64,000 nt of DNA from Maricaulis sp048269565 (GTDB taxonomy: Bacteria; Pseudomonadota; Alphaproteobacteria; Caulobacterales; Maricaulaceae): NCBI RefSeq assembly GCF_048269565.1, contig NZ_JBLXIK010000001.1, positions 434,001 to 498,000 on the forward strand. Reading direction: 5' to 3'. A program made the translations under genes and the position numbers. Shown here piece by piece: positions 41,808-50,692 of the stretch (within the stretch, counting starts at the first letter, position 1; every line of letters starts with the position of its first letter). The notes beneath the pieces are model-generated. The model was not told the origin of the DNA. It saw only the letters and a program-made list of their open reading frames with translations, and made no database searches.

Positions 41808-42344
41808 ATGGATTTCCAGGCCGTAAGTACCGGCCTTCAGGAGTTCCTCGAGCGCGGAGGCCCCGTTCTGGTTGTTATCATGATAACGACCTTTGTAATG
41901 TGGGCTTTCATCCTCGAGCGCTTCGCCTACTTCTACTTCGCCTTTGGCGGACAAGAGAGTGCGGCGATGCGGGAGTGGTCGGCACGGGCAGACCGAAAGT
42001 CTTGGTATGCCCATGCCATCCGCGACCAGCTCATCTCGGAGGTTAAGCAGCGTTGCGACCAGAATGTCGAGTTGGTGAAAACCCTCGTCGCGGTCGCCCC
42101 GCTATTCGGATTGTTGGGAACAGTGACCGGCATGGTCTCGGTTTTCGATGTCATGGCGATTTCAGGGTCTTCGGACGCACAGGCCATGTCGGCCGGTGTT
42201 TCCCGGGCCACGATCCCGACCATGGCGGGGATGGTGGCATCCCTGTCCGGACTGATTTTCGCAACCCAGATCGAACTTCTGGCCAAGCGCCGTGTAGCGC
42301 GCCTCGCCGACAAGCTCGAAATCGGTGAAGGAGCTCAGTCATGA
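41808..42344 (+). CDS. exbB: ExbB/TolQ-family proton-channel protein
   Basis: A 178-residue inner-membrane protein of normal ExbB length. It has a first helix VLVVIMITTFVMWAFILERF, then two later helices with LVAVAPLFGLLGTVTGMVSV and ATIPTMAGMVASLSGLIFA, the MotA/TolQ/ExbB channel motifs. It works with ExbD and TonB to pass the proton gradient to outer-membrane receptors. ATGA overlap with exbD1. Having both this and the long ExbB in one operon is the two-motor layout of TonB2-type systems. Confidence 0.9.
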   Translation: MDFQAVSTGLQEFLERGGPVLVVIMITTFVMWAFILERFAYFYFAFGGQESAAMREWSARADRKSWYAHAIRDQLISEVKQRCDQNVELVKTLVAVAPLFGLLGTVTGMVSVFDVMAISGSSDAQAMSAGVSRATIPTMAGMVASLSGLIFATQIELLAKRRVARLADKLEIGEGAQS

Positions 42345-42751
42345 GGCGGCGCAACAAGCACACGGACGACCAGGCCGAGGTCAATATGACCCCGATGCTG
42401 GATATCGTTTTTATCCTGCTGATCTTCTTCATCGTGACGGCGACCTTCCTCTCGGAAGAGGGGATCGACATGCGGCCACCTGCGGATACCCCGCCGGAGA
42501 CCAACGAGCCGGCACCACCACCGATCCTGGTCCAGGTTGATGACGACAATAATATCTTCGTCAATCGGGTCCGGACGGATGTTGACCGGGTTCTCGCGGC
42601 CGTGAACCGCTTCCGCTCGGAAGAGCCGGGCAGCGCGGTTCTCGTCGATGTCGAGGACGAAGCCGATCATGGGATCATTGTCCAGATCTGGGATGAGATG
42701 GGTGCCAATGGCATTCCGGTCTCGCTCCAGCGCAACGAAGAAAACGGTTAG
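42341..42751 (+). CDS. exbD: ExbD/TolR-family protein (first)
   Basis: A 136-residue protein: MRRRNKHTDDQAEVNMTPML, then a transmembrane segment with DIVFILLIFFIVTATFL including the essential Asp at the start of the helix, and a periplasmic domain ending LVDVEDEADHGIIVQIWDEM. The Asp is the proton-carrying residue of the ExbB-ExbD motor. ATGA overlap with exbB. 17 nt before the second ExbD. Confidence 0.92.
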   Translation: MRRRNKHTDDQAEVNMTPMLDIVFILLIFFIVTATFLSEEGIDMRPPADTPPETNEPAPPPILVQVDDDNNIFVNRVRTDVDRVLAAVNRFRSEEPGSAVLVDVEDEADHGIIVQIWDEMGANGIPVSLQRNEENG

Positions 42752-42768
42752 GTCCGGGGAGGTTCAAT

Positions 42769-43173
42769 ATGGCGCGCCGTGTTAGCCGCGTAAGTACCGG
42801 AGAGGAAGAAGTCGAACTGAACATGACGCCGATGCTCGACGTTGTTTTCATTCTGCTGATCTTCTTCATCGTCACCTCCGTCTTCATCAAGGAGCCGGGC
42901 GTGTCGGTGATCCGTCCGGATGCCATGACCGAAGAGCGTGAGACCCCGTCCATGCTGGTGGCCATCACGTCCACCAACGAGATCTGGGTCAATCGCAGGT
43001 CCTATGAGATGGCCGAGCTCCGGGGCGTGATCGAGCAGCTTCTGCTTGAAAACCCCAAGGGTGAGGCCATGATCCAGGGCGACGAGTCCGCCAATATCGG
43101 CGTTATCCTCGACGTGCAGGATCTGCTCACGGAAATGGGTGTCGAAGTCAAGATTTCGACGTTACAAGGTTAG
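42769..43173 (+). CDS. ExbD/TolR-family protein (second)
   Basis: A 134-residue paralog of the preceding protein: EEVELNMTPMLDVVFILLIF gives the same helix with its Asp, and the periplasmic part ends MIQGDESANIGVILDVQDLL. Two unlike ExbD proteins usually form a heterogeneous motor or serve two channels. Twelve nucleotides before tonB. Confidence 0.92.
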   Translation: MARRVSRVSTGEEEVELNMTPMLDVVFILLIFFIVTSVFIKEPGVSVIRPDAMTEERETPSMLVAITSTNEIWVNRRSYEMAELRGVIEQLLLENPKGEAMIQGDESANIGVILDVQDLLTEMGVEVKISTLQG

Positions 43174-43185
43174 GGAGGACTGATT

Positions 43186-43803
43186 ATGGGTAGCATAATT
43201 CGCCTCATGGGCGGGATACCGATTGCCGCCATTGTGACGGTCGCACTCTTCATGCTGATGACCCGCCTGATCTTTACCGAGGGCGCGCCACCGGAGCAGA
43301 GCGAGGAGGAACTCTCCTTCACGATCAATGACGAGGTCCAGGACATCGCGGCCCGTCGGCGGGATACGACCATCGAGGACGTGCAGCAGGTGGATCCGCC
43401 GCCACCGCCGCCACAGATTGACCGTCAGCGGGCCGAACAGCCCACTGAAGGCCTGGCAACGGTGATGGGCGAGATCCCGGATTTCGCTGCCCCCCAACTG
43501 AACAGTGACAGTGTCAGCTTCTCGGTCTCTGACCGTGACGCCCAGCCACTGGTCCGCATCGAGCCGCAATATCCAATGCGGGCCCTCGAACGCGGCACCG
43601 AGGGGACCTGTAATGTCCGGTTTGACGTGACCGCCGATGGCACGCCGACCAATATCCGGATCATTGCCTGTGACAGTTCACTGTTCGAGCGCGCCGCAGA
43701 GCGAGCGGTCGAGCGGTGGCGCTACAGCCCGAAAGTGCAGGACGGCGTGCCAGTGGCGCGTGTGAATGTGGAAACGCAATTCGAGTTCCGCATTTCGCAA
43801 TAG
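43186..43803 (+). CDS. tonB: TonB energy-transducer protein (first)
   Basis: A 205-residue protein: N-terminal transmembrane anchor GGIPIAAIVTVALFMLMTRL, a short Pro-rich linker (VDPPPPPPQIDRQR), and a TonB C-terminal domain (about 120-205) with EPQYPMRALERGTEGTCNVR, a two-Cys pattern (TCNVRF...IIACDSS) that should form a disulfide, and AVERWRYSPKVQDG. It passes energy from the ExbB/ExbD motor to TonB-dependent outer-membrane receptors. The Pro-rich part is short for TonB, as in TonB2-type proteins. Confidence 0.92.
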   Translation: MGSIIRLMGGIPIAAIVTVALFMLMTRLIFTEGAPPEQSEEELSFTINDEVQDIAARRRDTTIEDVQQVDPPPPPPQIDRQRAEQPTEGLATVMGEIPDFAAPQLNSDSVSFSVSDRDAQPLVRIEPQYPMRALERGTEGTCNVRFDVTADGTPTNIRIIACDSSLFERAAERAVERWRYSPKVQDGVPVARVNVETQFEFRISQ

Positions 43804-43942
43804 GACTACGGCGATGGATGAGCGTGGCCCACCACGCTTGTCCATCGGCGACTGCGGGAGCGGGTGCGGGCCTCATGGGCGCCACCCAGACAGTTTGTGA
43901 AAGCCTGTCCAGGGGAGCGGGACTGGTATGAAGGAGCCATCG

Positions 43943-45475
43943 ATGATCCGTATTAGCGGTTTCGATCTGACTGGGGTAACCCGCAAGCTTGCCATGCTCG
44001 CGATGGCCGTGTCGTTGACCGGTGGTGTCTTCGCGACGGCGGCAGATGCGCAGCGGCGCGAGCGCCGTTCGGACGAGCAATCCGACCAGAACGCTGCAGA
44101 CCGGGTTTTCTCGGCAGCGATCGGCGAGATCGTTCAGGAAGCCCTGGCGCAACAGGAAGCGGAACAGTATGCCGCGTCCATCACGACCCTGAACCGGGCC
44201 CTGGGCTCGTCGAGCATCAATCCGTATGAGCGCGCCGTTTCGCTGCAATTGCGTGGTCGCGCCTATTATGACACCGACCGGGTGTCCCAGGCGATCCAGG
44301 ACTGGGAAGCGGCGATCGCGACCGGCGCCATGTTGCCGAGCGAAGTGAACAGCTACCGGATCAATATCGGTCAGCTCTACATCACGATCGATGATTATAC
44401 CCGTGGCATCGCCTCGCTCGAGCGCGCTGTCGCCGATGGCGGCACCGAAATCGTCAACGCACCGCTCGCCCGCATGCTGGCCCAGGCCTATGGTCAGGCC
44501 GAGCGCTACCGGGAAGGCCTTGTTTGGGCCAATCGCTTCTGGGCGATGATCCCCGACGCCGACCGTCAGCGCGGCGATTACAGCCTGATGCTGTTCTACT
44601 ATCAGCAACTCGAAATGATTCCCCAGCAAATGGGTATCGTCGAACAGATGGTGCAGCGCTGGCCGGCCGAGAAGAGCAATTGGCGCTCCTATGCGTCACT
44701 GCTGGCCCAGGTCGATCGCGAAGAAGACGCGTTCGAAGCCAACAAGATCATGTACATCAACGGCATGTTCACCGAGGGACGTGAGATCGAGGCGCTGGCC
44801 CAGTATTACAGCTTCTTCGAATACCCCTATCGCGGCGCGGTTATCCTCGAGCGCGAAATGAATGCCGGTGTTGTGGAGCGTAACCAGCGCAATCTCAACC
44901 TTCTGGCCAATATGTGGCGTCAGGCCCGCGAATGGGAACGCGCCATTCCGGTGCTGCGTCAGCTGGCGCAACTGTCCAGTGACGGCAATGATTATCTGAA
45001 GCTGGCCGAGGCTCTCTACCAGGAGCGGCAGCTCTCCGAGGCCGAGTCGGCGTTCCAGGAAGCTCTCAACCGCGGCGGTCTCGACCGTCCGGGTACGGCC
45101 TGGACCCTGCTGGGCAATGTCCGGCTCGATCTTGACCGTCGTCAGTCCGCGCTCGCGGCCTTCCAGGAGGGCGCCCGCTATCCATACTCACGCTCTACTG
45201 CGAATGGCTATATCACCTATATCAACAGTGTGATCCGGGCCGAAGCCGACCGCATCCGCATTCGTGAACGCGTGCGTCAGGATGAGTGCCGCTTCGGTGT
45301 CGAGGATGCACTTGAGACCGCACGCCTGCTGGGTACGATCGACGAAACCGGTCGCACGGTTATCGAAGTGCAGCCGCGCTGTGCCGATCTCTACAACCAG
45401 TATGGTGAAGCGCTGTCTTCGGTGACGGCAGCGACTGCAGCCGAAACCACCGAAGCAGCTGACGACGCCGGCTAA
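43943..45475 (+). CDS. Tetratricopeptide-repeat protein of the TonB operon
   Basis: A 510-residue exported protein. ATG at 43943 is chosen because AAGGAG precedes it by 8 nt; an upstream ATG at 43928 is in frame. A signal-like segment KLAMLAMAVSLTGGVFATAA ends before DAQ; then about ten TPR-like helix pairs, for example EQYAASITTLNRALGSSSIN, AVSLQLRGRAYYDTDRVSQA and YLKLAEALYQERQLSEAESA. TPR proteins of this kind are known TonB-system partners that assist receptor contact. It is the last gene of the operon. Confidence 0.88.
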   Translation: MIRISGFDLTGVTRKLAMLAMAVSLTGGVFATAADAQRRERRSDEQSDQNAADRVFSAAIGEIVQEALAQQEAEQYAASITTLNRALGSSSINPYERAVSLQLRGRAYYDTDRVSQAIQDWEAAIATGAMLPSEVNSYRINIGQLYITIDDYTRGIASLERAVADGGTEIVNAPLARMLAQAYGQAERYREGLVWANRFWAMIPDADRQRGDYSLMLFYYQQLEMIPQQMGIVEQMVQRWPAEKSNWRSYASLLAQVDREEDAFEANKIMYINGMFTEGREIEALAQYYSFFEYPYRGAVILEREMNAGVVERNQRNLNLLANMWRQAREWERAIPVLRQLAQLSSDGNDYLKLAEALYQERQLSEAESAFQEALNRGGLDRPGTAWTLLGNVRLDLDRRQSALAAFQEGARYPYSRSTANGYITYINSVIRAEADRIRIRERVRQDECRFGVEDALETARLLGTIDETGRTVIEVQPRCADLYNQYGEALSSVTAATAAETTEAADDAG

Positions 45476-45521
45476 ACGGTCTCGCCAGGCCAGCCGTCTG
45501 GCAGCAGACATGAACTGAATG

Positions 45522-45551
45522 ACGCCCCGGCTTTCTGGCCGGGGCGTTTTT
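45522..45551 (+). terminator. Intrinsic terminator of the TonB operon
   Basis: ACGCCCCGG (45522-45530), an 8-nt loop, CCGGGGCGT (45539-45547), then a T-run to 45551. A perfect 9-bp G/C stem 46 nt after the TPR stop. Confidence 0.85.
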
Positions 45552-45833
45552 CTTTGCGTGGCGGGGCTTGTGCGCCGAAACGGGCGCGATGCAGAACCGG
45601 TGGCACCGGGTGATCTCCCGGAAAAAGACCCTGTAATCGCCACAATCCTTCCTTCTTCCGCCGCGGTTTCGCCGCGTCCCGGGTTGATCATTTCATGGTG
45701 GCGCGGGGCCGTGTTGTGGCTCTGCGTCGCACCCGTCATCCCGGCAGGCGATCGACGCCACCGGGCGAACGGCGGGTCGGGTGACAGACGCTGTCGGGGC
45801 CGTGCAGACACTGTCAAAGGGGAGGCCTGTCCA
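45552..45833. other. Region between the TonB operon terminator and the second tonB
   Basis: 282 nt. It carries no gene on either strand; frames that are open here belong to shadows. The promoter of the second tonB must be inside it, but no clear -35/-10 pair is visible. CTGTCGGGGC... near 45790 and AAAGGGGAGG at about 45817 (ribosome binding site) precede the ATG at 45834. Confidence 0.45.
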
Positions 45834-46451
45834 ATGACAGCCACTTTTCAGTCACTGAGAATACCATTGATCTTGCCGCTGGCCGCCGTCATCACGGTCG
45901 GCTTGTTCCTGATGATGCGGCAATTGATCGATATCGGACCTGTGCAACCCGTCGTCGAGGTCGAACCGCCGGCGGTCGTCATCCGCTTCGAACCGATCGA
46001 TGCGGAAATCGATCGCAGCCCGGACATCATCCATGTCGAGCCTGTCGCACCGCCGCCTGCGCGTCCCGCGACTGATGCGCCGACCAGTCCCGTCGATGCC
46101 CTTCCCGGCTCGGGCGGGCACGTGGTGGCACCCGTCGGACGCTCGGAGATCAGCGGGCCGGGCAGCATCGTCATCACGCAGCGCGAGCCGGTTGCGGTGG
46201 TCAGGGTGCAGCCGATGTATCCGCCGCGCGCCGCCGAACGCCGGCTCGAAGGCCAGTGCTCGGTCCTGTTCGACATCACCCCGCAAGGCACGACGACCAA
46301 TGTGCGGGCGCTTGATTGTACCAGCTCGCTGTTCGAGCGCGCCTCGGTCAATGCGGTTGCCAACTGGCGCTATAGTCCACAAATCGAGGCGGGCGAGCCG
46401 ACCATGTATCGGGGAGCCACGACACAACTGGTCTTCCGCCTCGACGAATAG
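45834..46451 (+). CDS. TonB energy-transducer-like protein (second, solitary)
   Basis: A 205-residue protein with a transmembrane anchor (LRIPLILPLAAVITVGLFLM), a short linker with repeated Val-Glu-Pro, and a TonB C-terminal domain VRVQPMYPPRAAERRLEGQC, with the same Cys pair (EGQCSVLF...ALDCTSS) and VANWRYSPQIEAG as the first TonB. No ExbB or ExbD follows it, so it probably shares the motor encoded just upstream or elsewhere. Its own promoter, upstream of a terminator, gives separate control. Confidence 0.9.
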   Translation: MTATFQSLRIPLILPLAAVITVGLFLMMRQLIDIGPVQPVVEVEPPAVVIRFEPIDAEIDRSPDIIHVEPVAPPPARPATDAPTSPVDALPGSGGHVVAPVGRSEISGPGSIVITQREPVAVVRVQPMYPPRAAERRLEGQCSVLFDITPQGTTTNVRALDCTSSLFERASVNAVANWRYSPQIEAGEPTMYRGATTQLVFRLDE

Positions 46452-46490
46452 CTTTCCGGCCGGCACGGATGGCCCCGTCCAACCGGAAGC

Positions 46491-46525
46491 GGCCCGCTGC
46501 GACCCCGGTCGCAGCGGCCCTTTTC
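46491..46525 (+). terminator. Terminator after the second tonB
   Basis: CGCTGCGAC (46495-46503), loop CCCG, GTCGCAGCG (46508-46516), with one mismatch in the outer stem and TTTTC after 46520. It reads into the end of the convergent prolyl oligopeptidase gene, whose stop codon it touches. Confidence 0.7.
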
Positions 46526-48807
46526 TATTCGGCCGCCGCGGGCTCGGCAGCGATCGCCTCGACTTCGGCGTCGGCGAGGCCGACCGCCATCAGGGCGAAG
46601 GCCCAGTTCATCGCGGTCTCGCGCAGGCTGTCAAACCGGCCCGAGGCACCGCCATGGCCGGCGCCCATATTCATGCGCAGCAGTGTTAGCCCGTCATCGG
46701 TGCGGCGATCCCGCAGGCGCGCGACCCATTTGGTCGGCTCCCAATAGGTGACGCGCGGATCGGTCAGGCCGCCGGTTGCCAGCACGTGCGGGTAGGCGTG
46801 TTCGCCGACCTGGTCGTAGGGGCTGTAGGCGATCATCGTCTGATAATCCTCGGCGCTCTCGATCGGATTGCCCCATTCGGGCCATTCCGGCGGGGTGAGC
46901 GGCAATTCGGCATCCGACATGGTATTGACGACATCGACGAAGGGCACGGCCGCGATGGCGCCGGCAAACAGGTCGGGTGCCAGATTGATCGCGGCGCCGA
47001 CCAGAAGACCGCCGGCGGAACCGCCATAGGCGACGATATTGCCGCGTGAGGTATAGCCTTCGCGCGCCAGCGCCTCACCGGCGGCGACGAAATCGGAGAA
47101 GGTGTTTTCCTTGTTCTCCAGCTTGCCGTCGAGATACCACTGATAGCCACCGGCCATGCCGCCGCGGATATGGGCGACGGCATAGATCATGCCGCGGTCG
47201 ACCAGCGAGAGCGGCGTGACGCGGAATCCGGCCGGGATGGTGATGCCGTAGGAACCATAGCCATACAGCATCAGTGGCGCGCTGCCGTCGAGTGGCGTGC
47301 CGGCATGATAGAGAATGGTGACCGGGATCTGGGCCCCGTCCTCGGCCGGGGCCATGATGCGGCGCACGACATAATCGGCCGGATCATGGCCGGACGGTAC
47401 TTCCTGGCGCTTCAGCAGAATGCGCTCATGGGTGCGCATATTGTAGTCGTAGGTCTCTTCCGGCGTGGACGGGCTTTCATAGGTGAAGCGGATCTGGTCG
47501 ACGGCATATTCATAGCCGGCCGAGACGCCGAGCGAATAGGCTTCCTCGGCGAAATCGATCTGGTGTTCGGCGCCGGTGGCGTACTCACGCACGACGATGC
47601 GGGGCAGGGCGTTCTCGCGCTCCATGCGCACTTGCCAGTCCTGGAAACCGACGAGGTCGAGCACCAGCACGCCGGGACGATGCGGGATGACATCGACCCA
47701 GTTTTCACGGCCCGGATTGTCGAGCGGTGCCGACATGACCTTGAAGTCGACGGCGCCGTCGAGATTGGTGCGGAAATAGAAGCGATCGGGCGCTTCGGTC
47801 AGATAATATTCGACATTCTCCTCACGCGGCGCGATCAGCACCGGCTCGGCCGTGGCGTCATTGGCGTCGATCAGGCGCATCTCGTTGGAGGTGTGACCGC
47901 CGGCATTGATGACGACATAATTATTGCCGTCCGACAGGCCGATCGAGATGAAGAAGCCGGCATCGGGCTCTTCATAGACCAGCTCGCTGACACCGCCCTC
48001 GCGCGGCTGGCGATAGACCCGGCGTGAGCGGCCATTGTCGTCGCGCCAGATCCAGTACAGCGTCTCGCTGTCATTGGTCCACACGAAGTCGCCGGTGGAT
48101 TCGTCCGTCAGGGTCGAGACGATGGCGCCGGTGGCGATGTCCTTGATGCGGACCTCGTAATATTCCGAGCCGCGGATATCGACGGCATAGGCGAGATAGC
48201 GATGGTCGGGGCTGTGCTCGACCTCGCCGAAATCGAGATAATCGAAATCGGCCGCTTCGGCATCGCCATCGATCAGGATTTCCTCCTCGCCATTGGCTTC
48301 ACCGGTCACCGGGTCAACCGGGCGCCGGGCATAGATCGGATATTGGCCGCCTTCGCGATAGCGGCTGAAATACTCGTAATTGCCGTCGCGCTCGGGCACC
48401 GAGCTGTCGTCTTCCTTGATGCGGCCGCGGATCTCCTGGAAAATCCGTTCCTGCAGCGCTGCGGTCGGTTCCATCACGGCATCGATATAGCTGTTTTCGG
48501 CGTCGAGCAGGGCGCGGACATCGGGGTCGAGCACCTCCGGTTCGCGCATCACCTGCTGCCAGTTTTCGTCCTTGATCCACTGGTATTCGTCGATCCGGGT
48601 GAAGCCGAGCTGTTCAATCTCGACCGGGCGTTGCTCCGCCACCGGCGCCTCGATACCGCGGGCGCGGGCGATCAGGGCGGACTCGGTGGTGGTGGCGGTG
48701 GTCTCAGTGGTCATGCTTGTCTCCGGGCTGCAGGCGGCGGCGATCAGGGCTGTGAGCCCGGCGCCGATCCACATCAGCCGATTATGGGCGGTTCGTGATG
48801 TCATCAT
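46525..48807 (-). CDS. ptrB: S9-family prolyl oligopeptidase-like lipoprotein (oligopeptidase B-like)
   Basis: A 760-residue peptidase. The N-terminus MWIGAGLTALIAAAC looks like a lipoprotein signal (lipobox IAAAC). The following part is a seven-bladed propeller with DEYQWIKDENWQQVMREPEV and YEYFSRYREGGQYPIYARRP, and the alpha/beta catalytic domain has AYGGSAGGLL (Ser near residue 600), GLTDPRVTYWEPTKW and GAGHGGASGRF (His). Oligopeptidase B cuts after Arg or Lys in peptides of up to about 30 residues; the exported form here suggests periplasmic peptide breakdown. Confidence 0.88.
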   Translation of the reverse strand: MMTSRTAHNRLMWIGAGLTALIAAACSPETSMTTETTATTTESALIARARGIEAPVAEQRPVEIEQLGFTRIDEYQWIKDENWQQVMREPEVLDPDVRALLDAENSYIDAVMEPTAALQERIFQEIRGRIKEDDSSVPERDGNYEYFSRYREGGQYPIYARRPVDPVTGEANGEEEILIDGDAEAADFDYLDFGEVEHSPDHRYLAYAVDIRGSEYYEVRIKDIATGAIVSTLTDESTGDFVWTNDSETLYWIWRDDNGRSRRVYRQPREGGVSELVYEEPDAGFFISIGLSDGNNYVVINAGGHTSNEMRLIDANDATAEPVLIAPREENVEYYLTEAPDRFYFRTNLDGAVDFKVMSAPLDNPGRENWVDVIPHRPGVLVLDLVGFQDWQVRMERENALPRIVVREYATGAEHQIDFAEEAYSLGVSAGYEYAVDQIRFTYESPSTPEETYDYNMRTHERILLKRQEVPSGHDPADYVVRRIMAPAEDGAQIPVTILYHAGTPLDGSAPLMLYGYGSYGITIPAGFRVTPLSLVDRGMIYAVAHIRGGMAGGYQWYLDGKLENKENTFSDFVAAGEALAREGYTSRGNIVAYGGSAGGLLVGAAINLAPDLFAGAIAAVPFVDVVNTMSDAELPLTPPEWPEWGNPIESAEDYQTMIAYSPYDQVGEHAYPHVLATGGLTDPRVTYWEPTKWVARLRDRRTDDGLTLLRMNMGAGHGGASGRFDSLRETAMNWAFALMAVGLADAEVEAIAAEPAAAE

Positions 48808-48831
48808 TTCCCCCTGTTGGTCGCTTGATGA

Positions 48832-49239
48832 TCAGTCCTCGCCCGTCGCGGGGCGAAAGTCCAGTACACCGCCATTGGTACAATAGCGTTCGCCGGTTGG
48901 CGGCGGGCCGTCGGTGAAGACATGCCCCATATGGGCGCCGCAATTGGCGCAGTGAATCTCGGTGCGCGGATAGCGCAGCTTGTAATCGGTACTGGTCTCG
49001 ATCGCGTCTGCCGATACCGCTTGCCAGAAGGAGGGCCAGCCGGAGCCGGACTCATACTTGTTGGCCGCAGCAAAGGCCGGCTCGCCGCAGACGGCGCAAT
49101 GATAAGTGCCGCTGCGCTTTTCGTTGTTGAGCGGGTGCGAGAAGGGCGGTTCGGTGCCCTCGGCAAAGGCGATGGCGTCGGTTGCAGGGTCGAGCGCGGC
49201 GCGCAGGCGCGCAATCTCGGCTTCACTCAGTCGTGGCAT
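48832..49239 (-). CDS. msrB: Peptide-methionine (R)-S-oxide reductase
   Basis: A 135-residue enzyme. The zinc-binding pairs are CAVCGEPAF and CANCGAHMGHVF; the catalytic Cys is in RYCTNGGVL. GSGWPSFW and ETSTDYKLRYPRTEIHC are the family core. It reduces the R-sulfoxide of methionine in oxidised proteins in the cytoplasm. ATG at 49239 is chosen; it overlaps the MFS gene's last 17 nt on the same strand. Confidence 0.95.
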   Translation of the reverse strand: MPRLSEAEIARLRAALDPATDAIAFAEGTEPPFSHPLNNEKRSGTYHCAVCGEPAFAAANKYESGSGWPSFWQAVSADAIETSTDYKLRYPRTEIHCANCGAHMGHVFTDGPPPTGERYCTNGGVLDFRPATGED

Positions 49240-50533
49240 GATCGGCCTCCTCGCCTGTGGCGTCGCGGACGGCACCATGGACCCGCCCGATCGACAATAT
49301 GGGTGTTGCCAGGCTGATGACCAACAATACCAGTGCAAGTCCCGCCATCGGTATCAGTGCCGCGATCCGCGGATCGGTAGCGCCGACGACGAAACCCATG
49401 ATGATGGCCCCGGCCGGCATGCCGCCGAACAGGCCGAGCTGGTAGACCGACATCACCCGCGCCAGTTTGGCGGGCGGTGCCTGTTCCTGCACCACCGACC
49501 GGCTCAGCGAGATGGCGACACCGGCGCCGAGCCCCCAGAAAAATACCAGCCCGTAAAGCGTCCACAAGGGCATCGGAATGGCGAAGGCGCCCAGTGCAGC
49601 GACGGTGACGAGCTGGGCCAGGATGACGGCGCGGCCGGGACGTTCGATCTGCGGCAGGCGGGCGAGGGCGAGATTGGCGGCCAGGGCGCCGAGCCAGAAA
49701 CAGACCATCAGGCTGGCGATCTCCTGGAAACCGCCGCCATAGGCTTCGCGGATCAGCAGCGGGATCAGCACCAGGAAGGCGCCGCCGACCACGAGGAAAC
49801 CGATCGCCACCATGATCGCCGTCATCGGCATCAGCACCGGCGAGTGGATCACCGCGCGCCAGCCATCGACCAGGTCGGCGAGGGGGTGGGCGGTCGAGCG
49901 CCCGCGATTGGAGCCGAGCCGCGGGATGAAGGTCGCGGCGATGCCGCCGATCACCAGCCCGATCCCCTGCAGCGCGAACAGGGCGCCCGGTCCGGTCCAG
50001 GACGCAAAATAGCCAACCCCCATGCCGGCGAGCTGTGAAGCGAACTGGACGCTGGAGGTCAGCACGACGGCGCGCTGCAGGTCGATGCCGCCATGGCGGG
50101 TCTGGCCGGCGATGCGGACGATGGGATTGATGGCGCTGTCGCGGGCCGGCATGACGAAGCCGCCGGCAACCCCGATCATCAGGGCGAAGGCGACCATGAG
50201 GGCGTAGGACAGGCGGTTGGTCAGCAGCAGGGCGGCGAGGGCGAGGGCGCTGATCCCGGCGAAGATGTAGAAATAGAACAGGATCCCGCGCCGGTCGCGC
50301 CGTTCCGCCAGCACGCCGGCCAGCGGCAGGAGCAGCATCATCGGTGCGGTCAGGGCCGCCTGGGCGATTCCCAGCCGTTCCGGGCTTTCGCCGAGCGTGA
50401 AAGTGATGACGCCGGGAAACAGCGTCGTCTGCAGTCCGAAGCTGAAGAACCAGCATCCGACGAGCAGGAGGTAAGCGCCGAAGGGCGGGAGCCGGAGCTT
50501 CCGGTTTCGGGCAAGGGGGCCAAAAAACAGCAA
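49223..50533 (-). CDS. MFS transporter (EntS/TetA-like)
   Basis: A 436-residue protein with about 12 hydrophobic helices; the MFS motif A-like GVLAERRDRRGILF is in the loop after helix 2. A second copy-like loop AVVLTSSVQFASQLAG follows. The pattern is that of the MFS_3 family, often found as enterobactin or drug efflux carriers. The start is TTG at 50533 because no in-frame ATG precedes the first helix; this is uncertain. The gene overlaps msrB. Confidence 0.82.
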   Translation of the reverse strand: MLFFGPLARNRKLRLPPFGAYLLLVGCWFFSFGLQTTLFPGVITFTLGESPERLGIAQAALTAPMMLLLPLAGVLAERRDRRGILFYFYIFAGISALALAALLLTNRLSYALMVAFALMIGVAGGFVMPARDSAINPIVRIAGQTRHGGIDLQRAVVLTSSVQFASQLAGMGVGYFASWTGPGALFALQGIGLVIGGIAATFIPRLGSNRGRSTAHPLADLVDGWRAVIHSPVLMPMTAIMVAIGFLVVGGAFLVLIPLLIREAYGGGFQEIASLMVCFWLGALAANLALARLPQIERPGRAVILAQLVTVAALGAFAIPMPLWTLYGLVFFWGLGAGVAISLSRSVVQEQAPPAKLARVMSVYQLGLFGGMPAGAIIMGFVVGATDPRIAALIPMAGLALVLLVISLATPILSIGRVHGAVRDATGEEADHATTE

Positions 50534-50692
50534 GAGCGCTACACAGATCCAGGTTTGAATATCATCACGAATATATCACTGCCGCCGTGAACGAATGTGA
50601 CTGGCGTCATGCTCTGTCTAGCAACATGTTGGTCGCAAGCAAGTTTTCTCATTCCGGACGCAAGTCCTCAACCCCCGGCGGGACATATTGTC

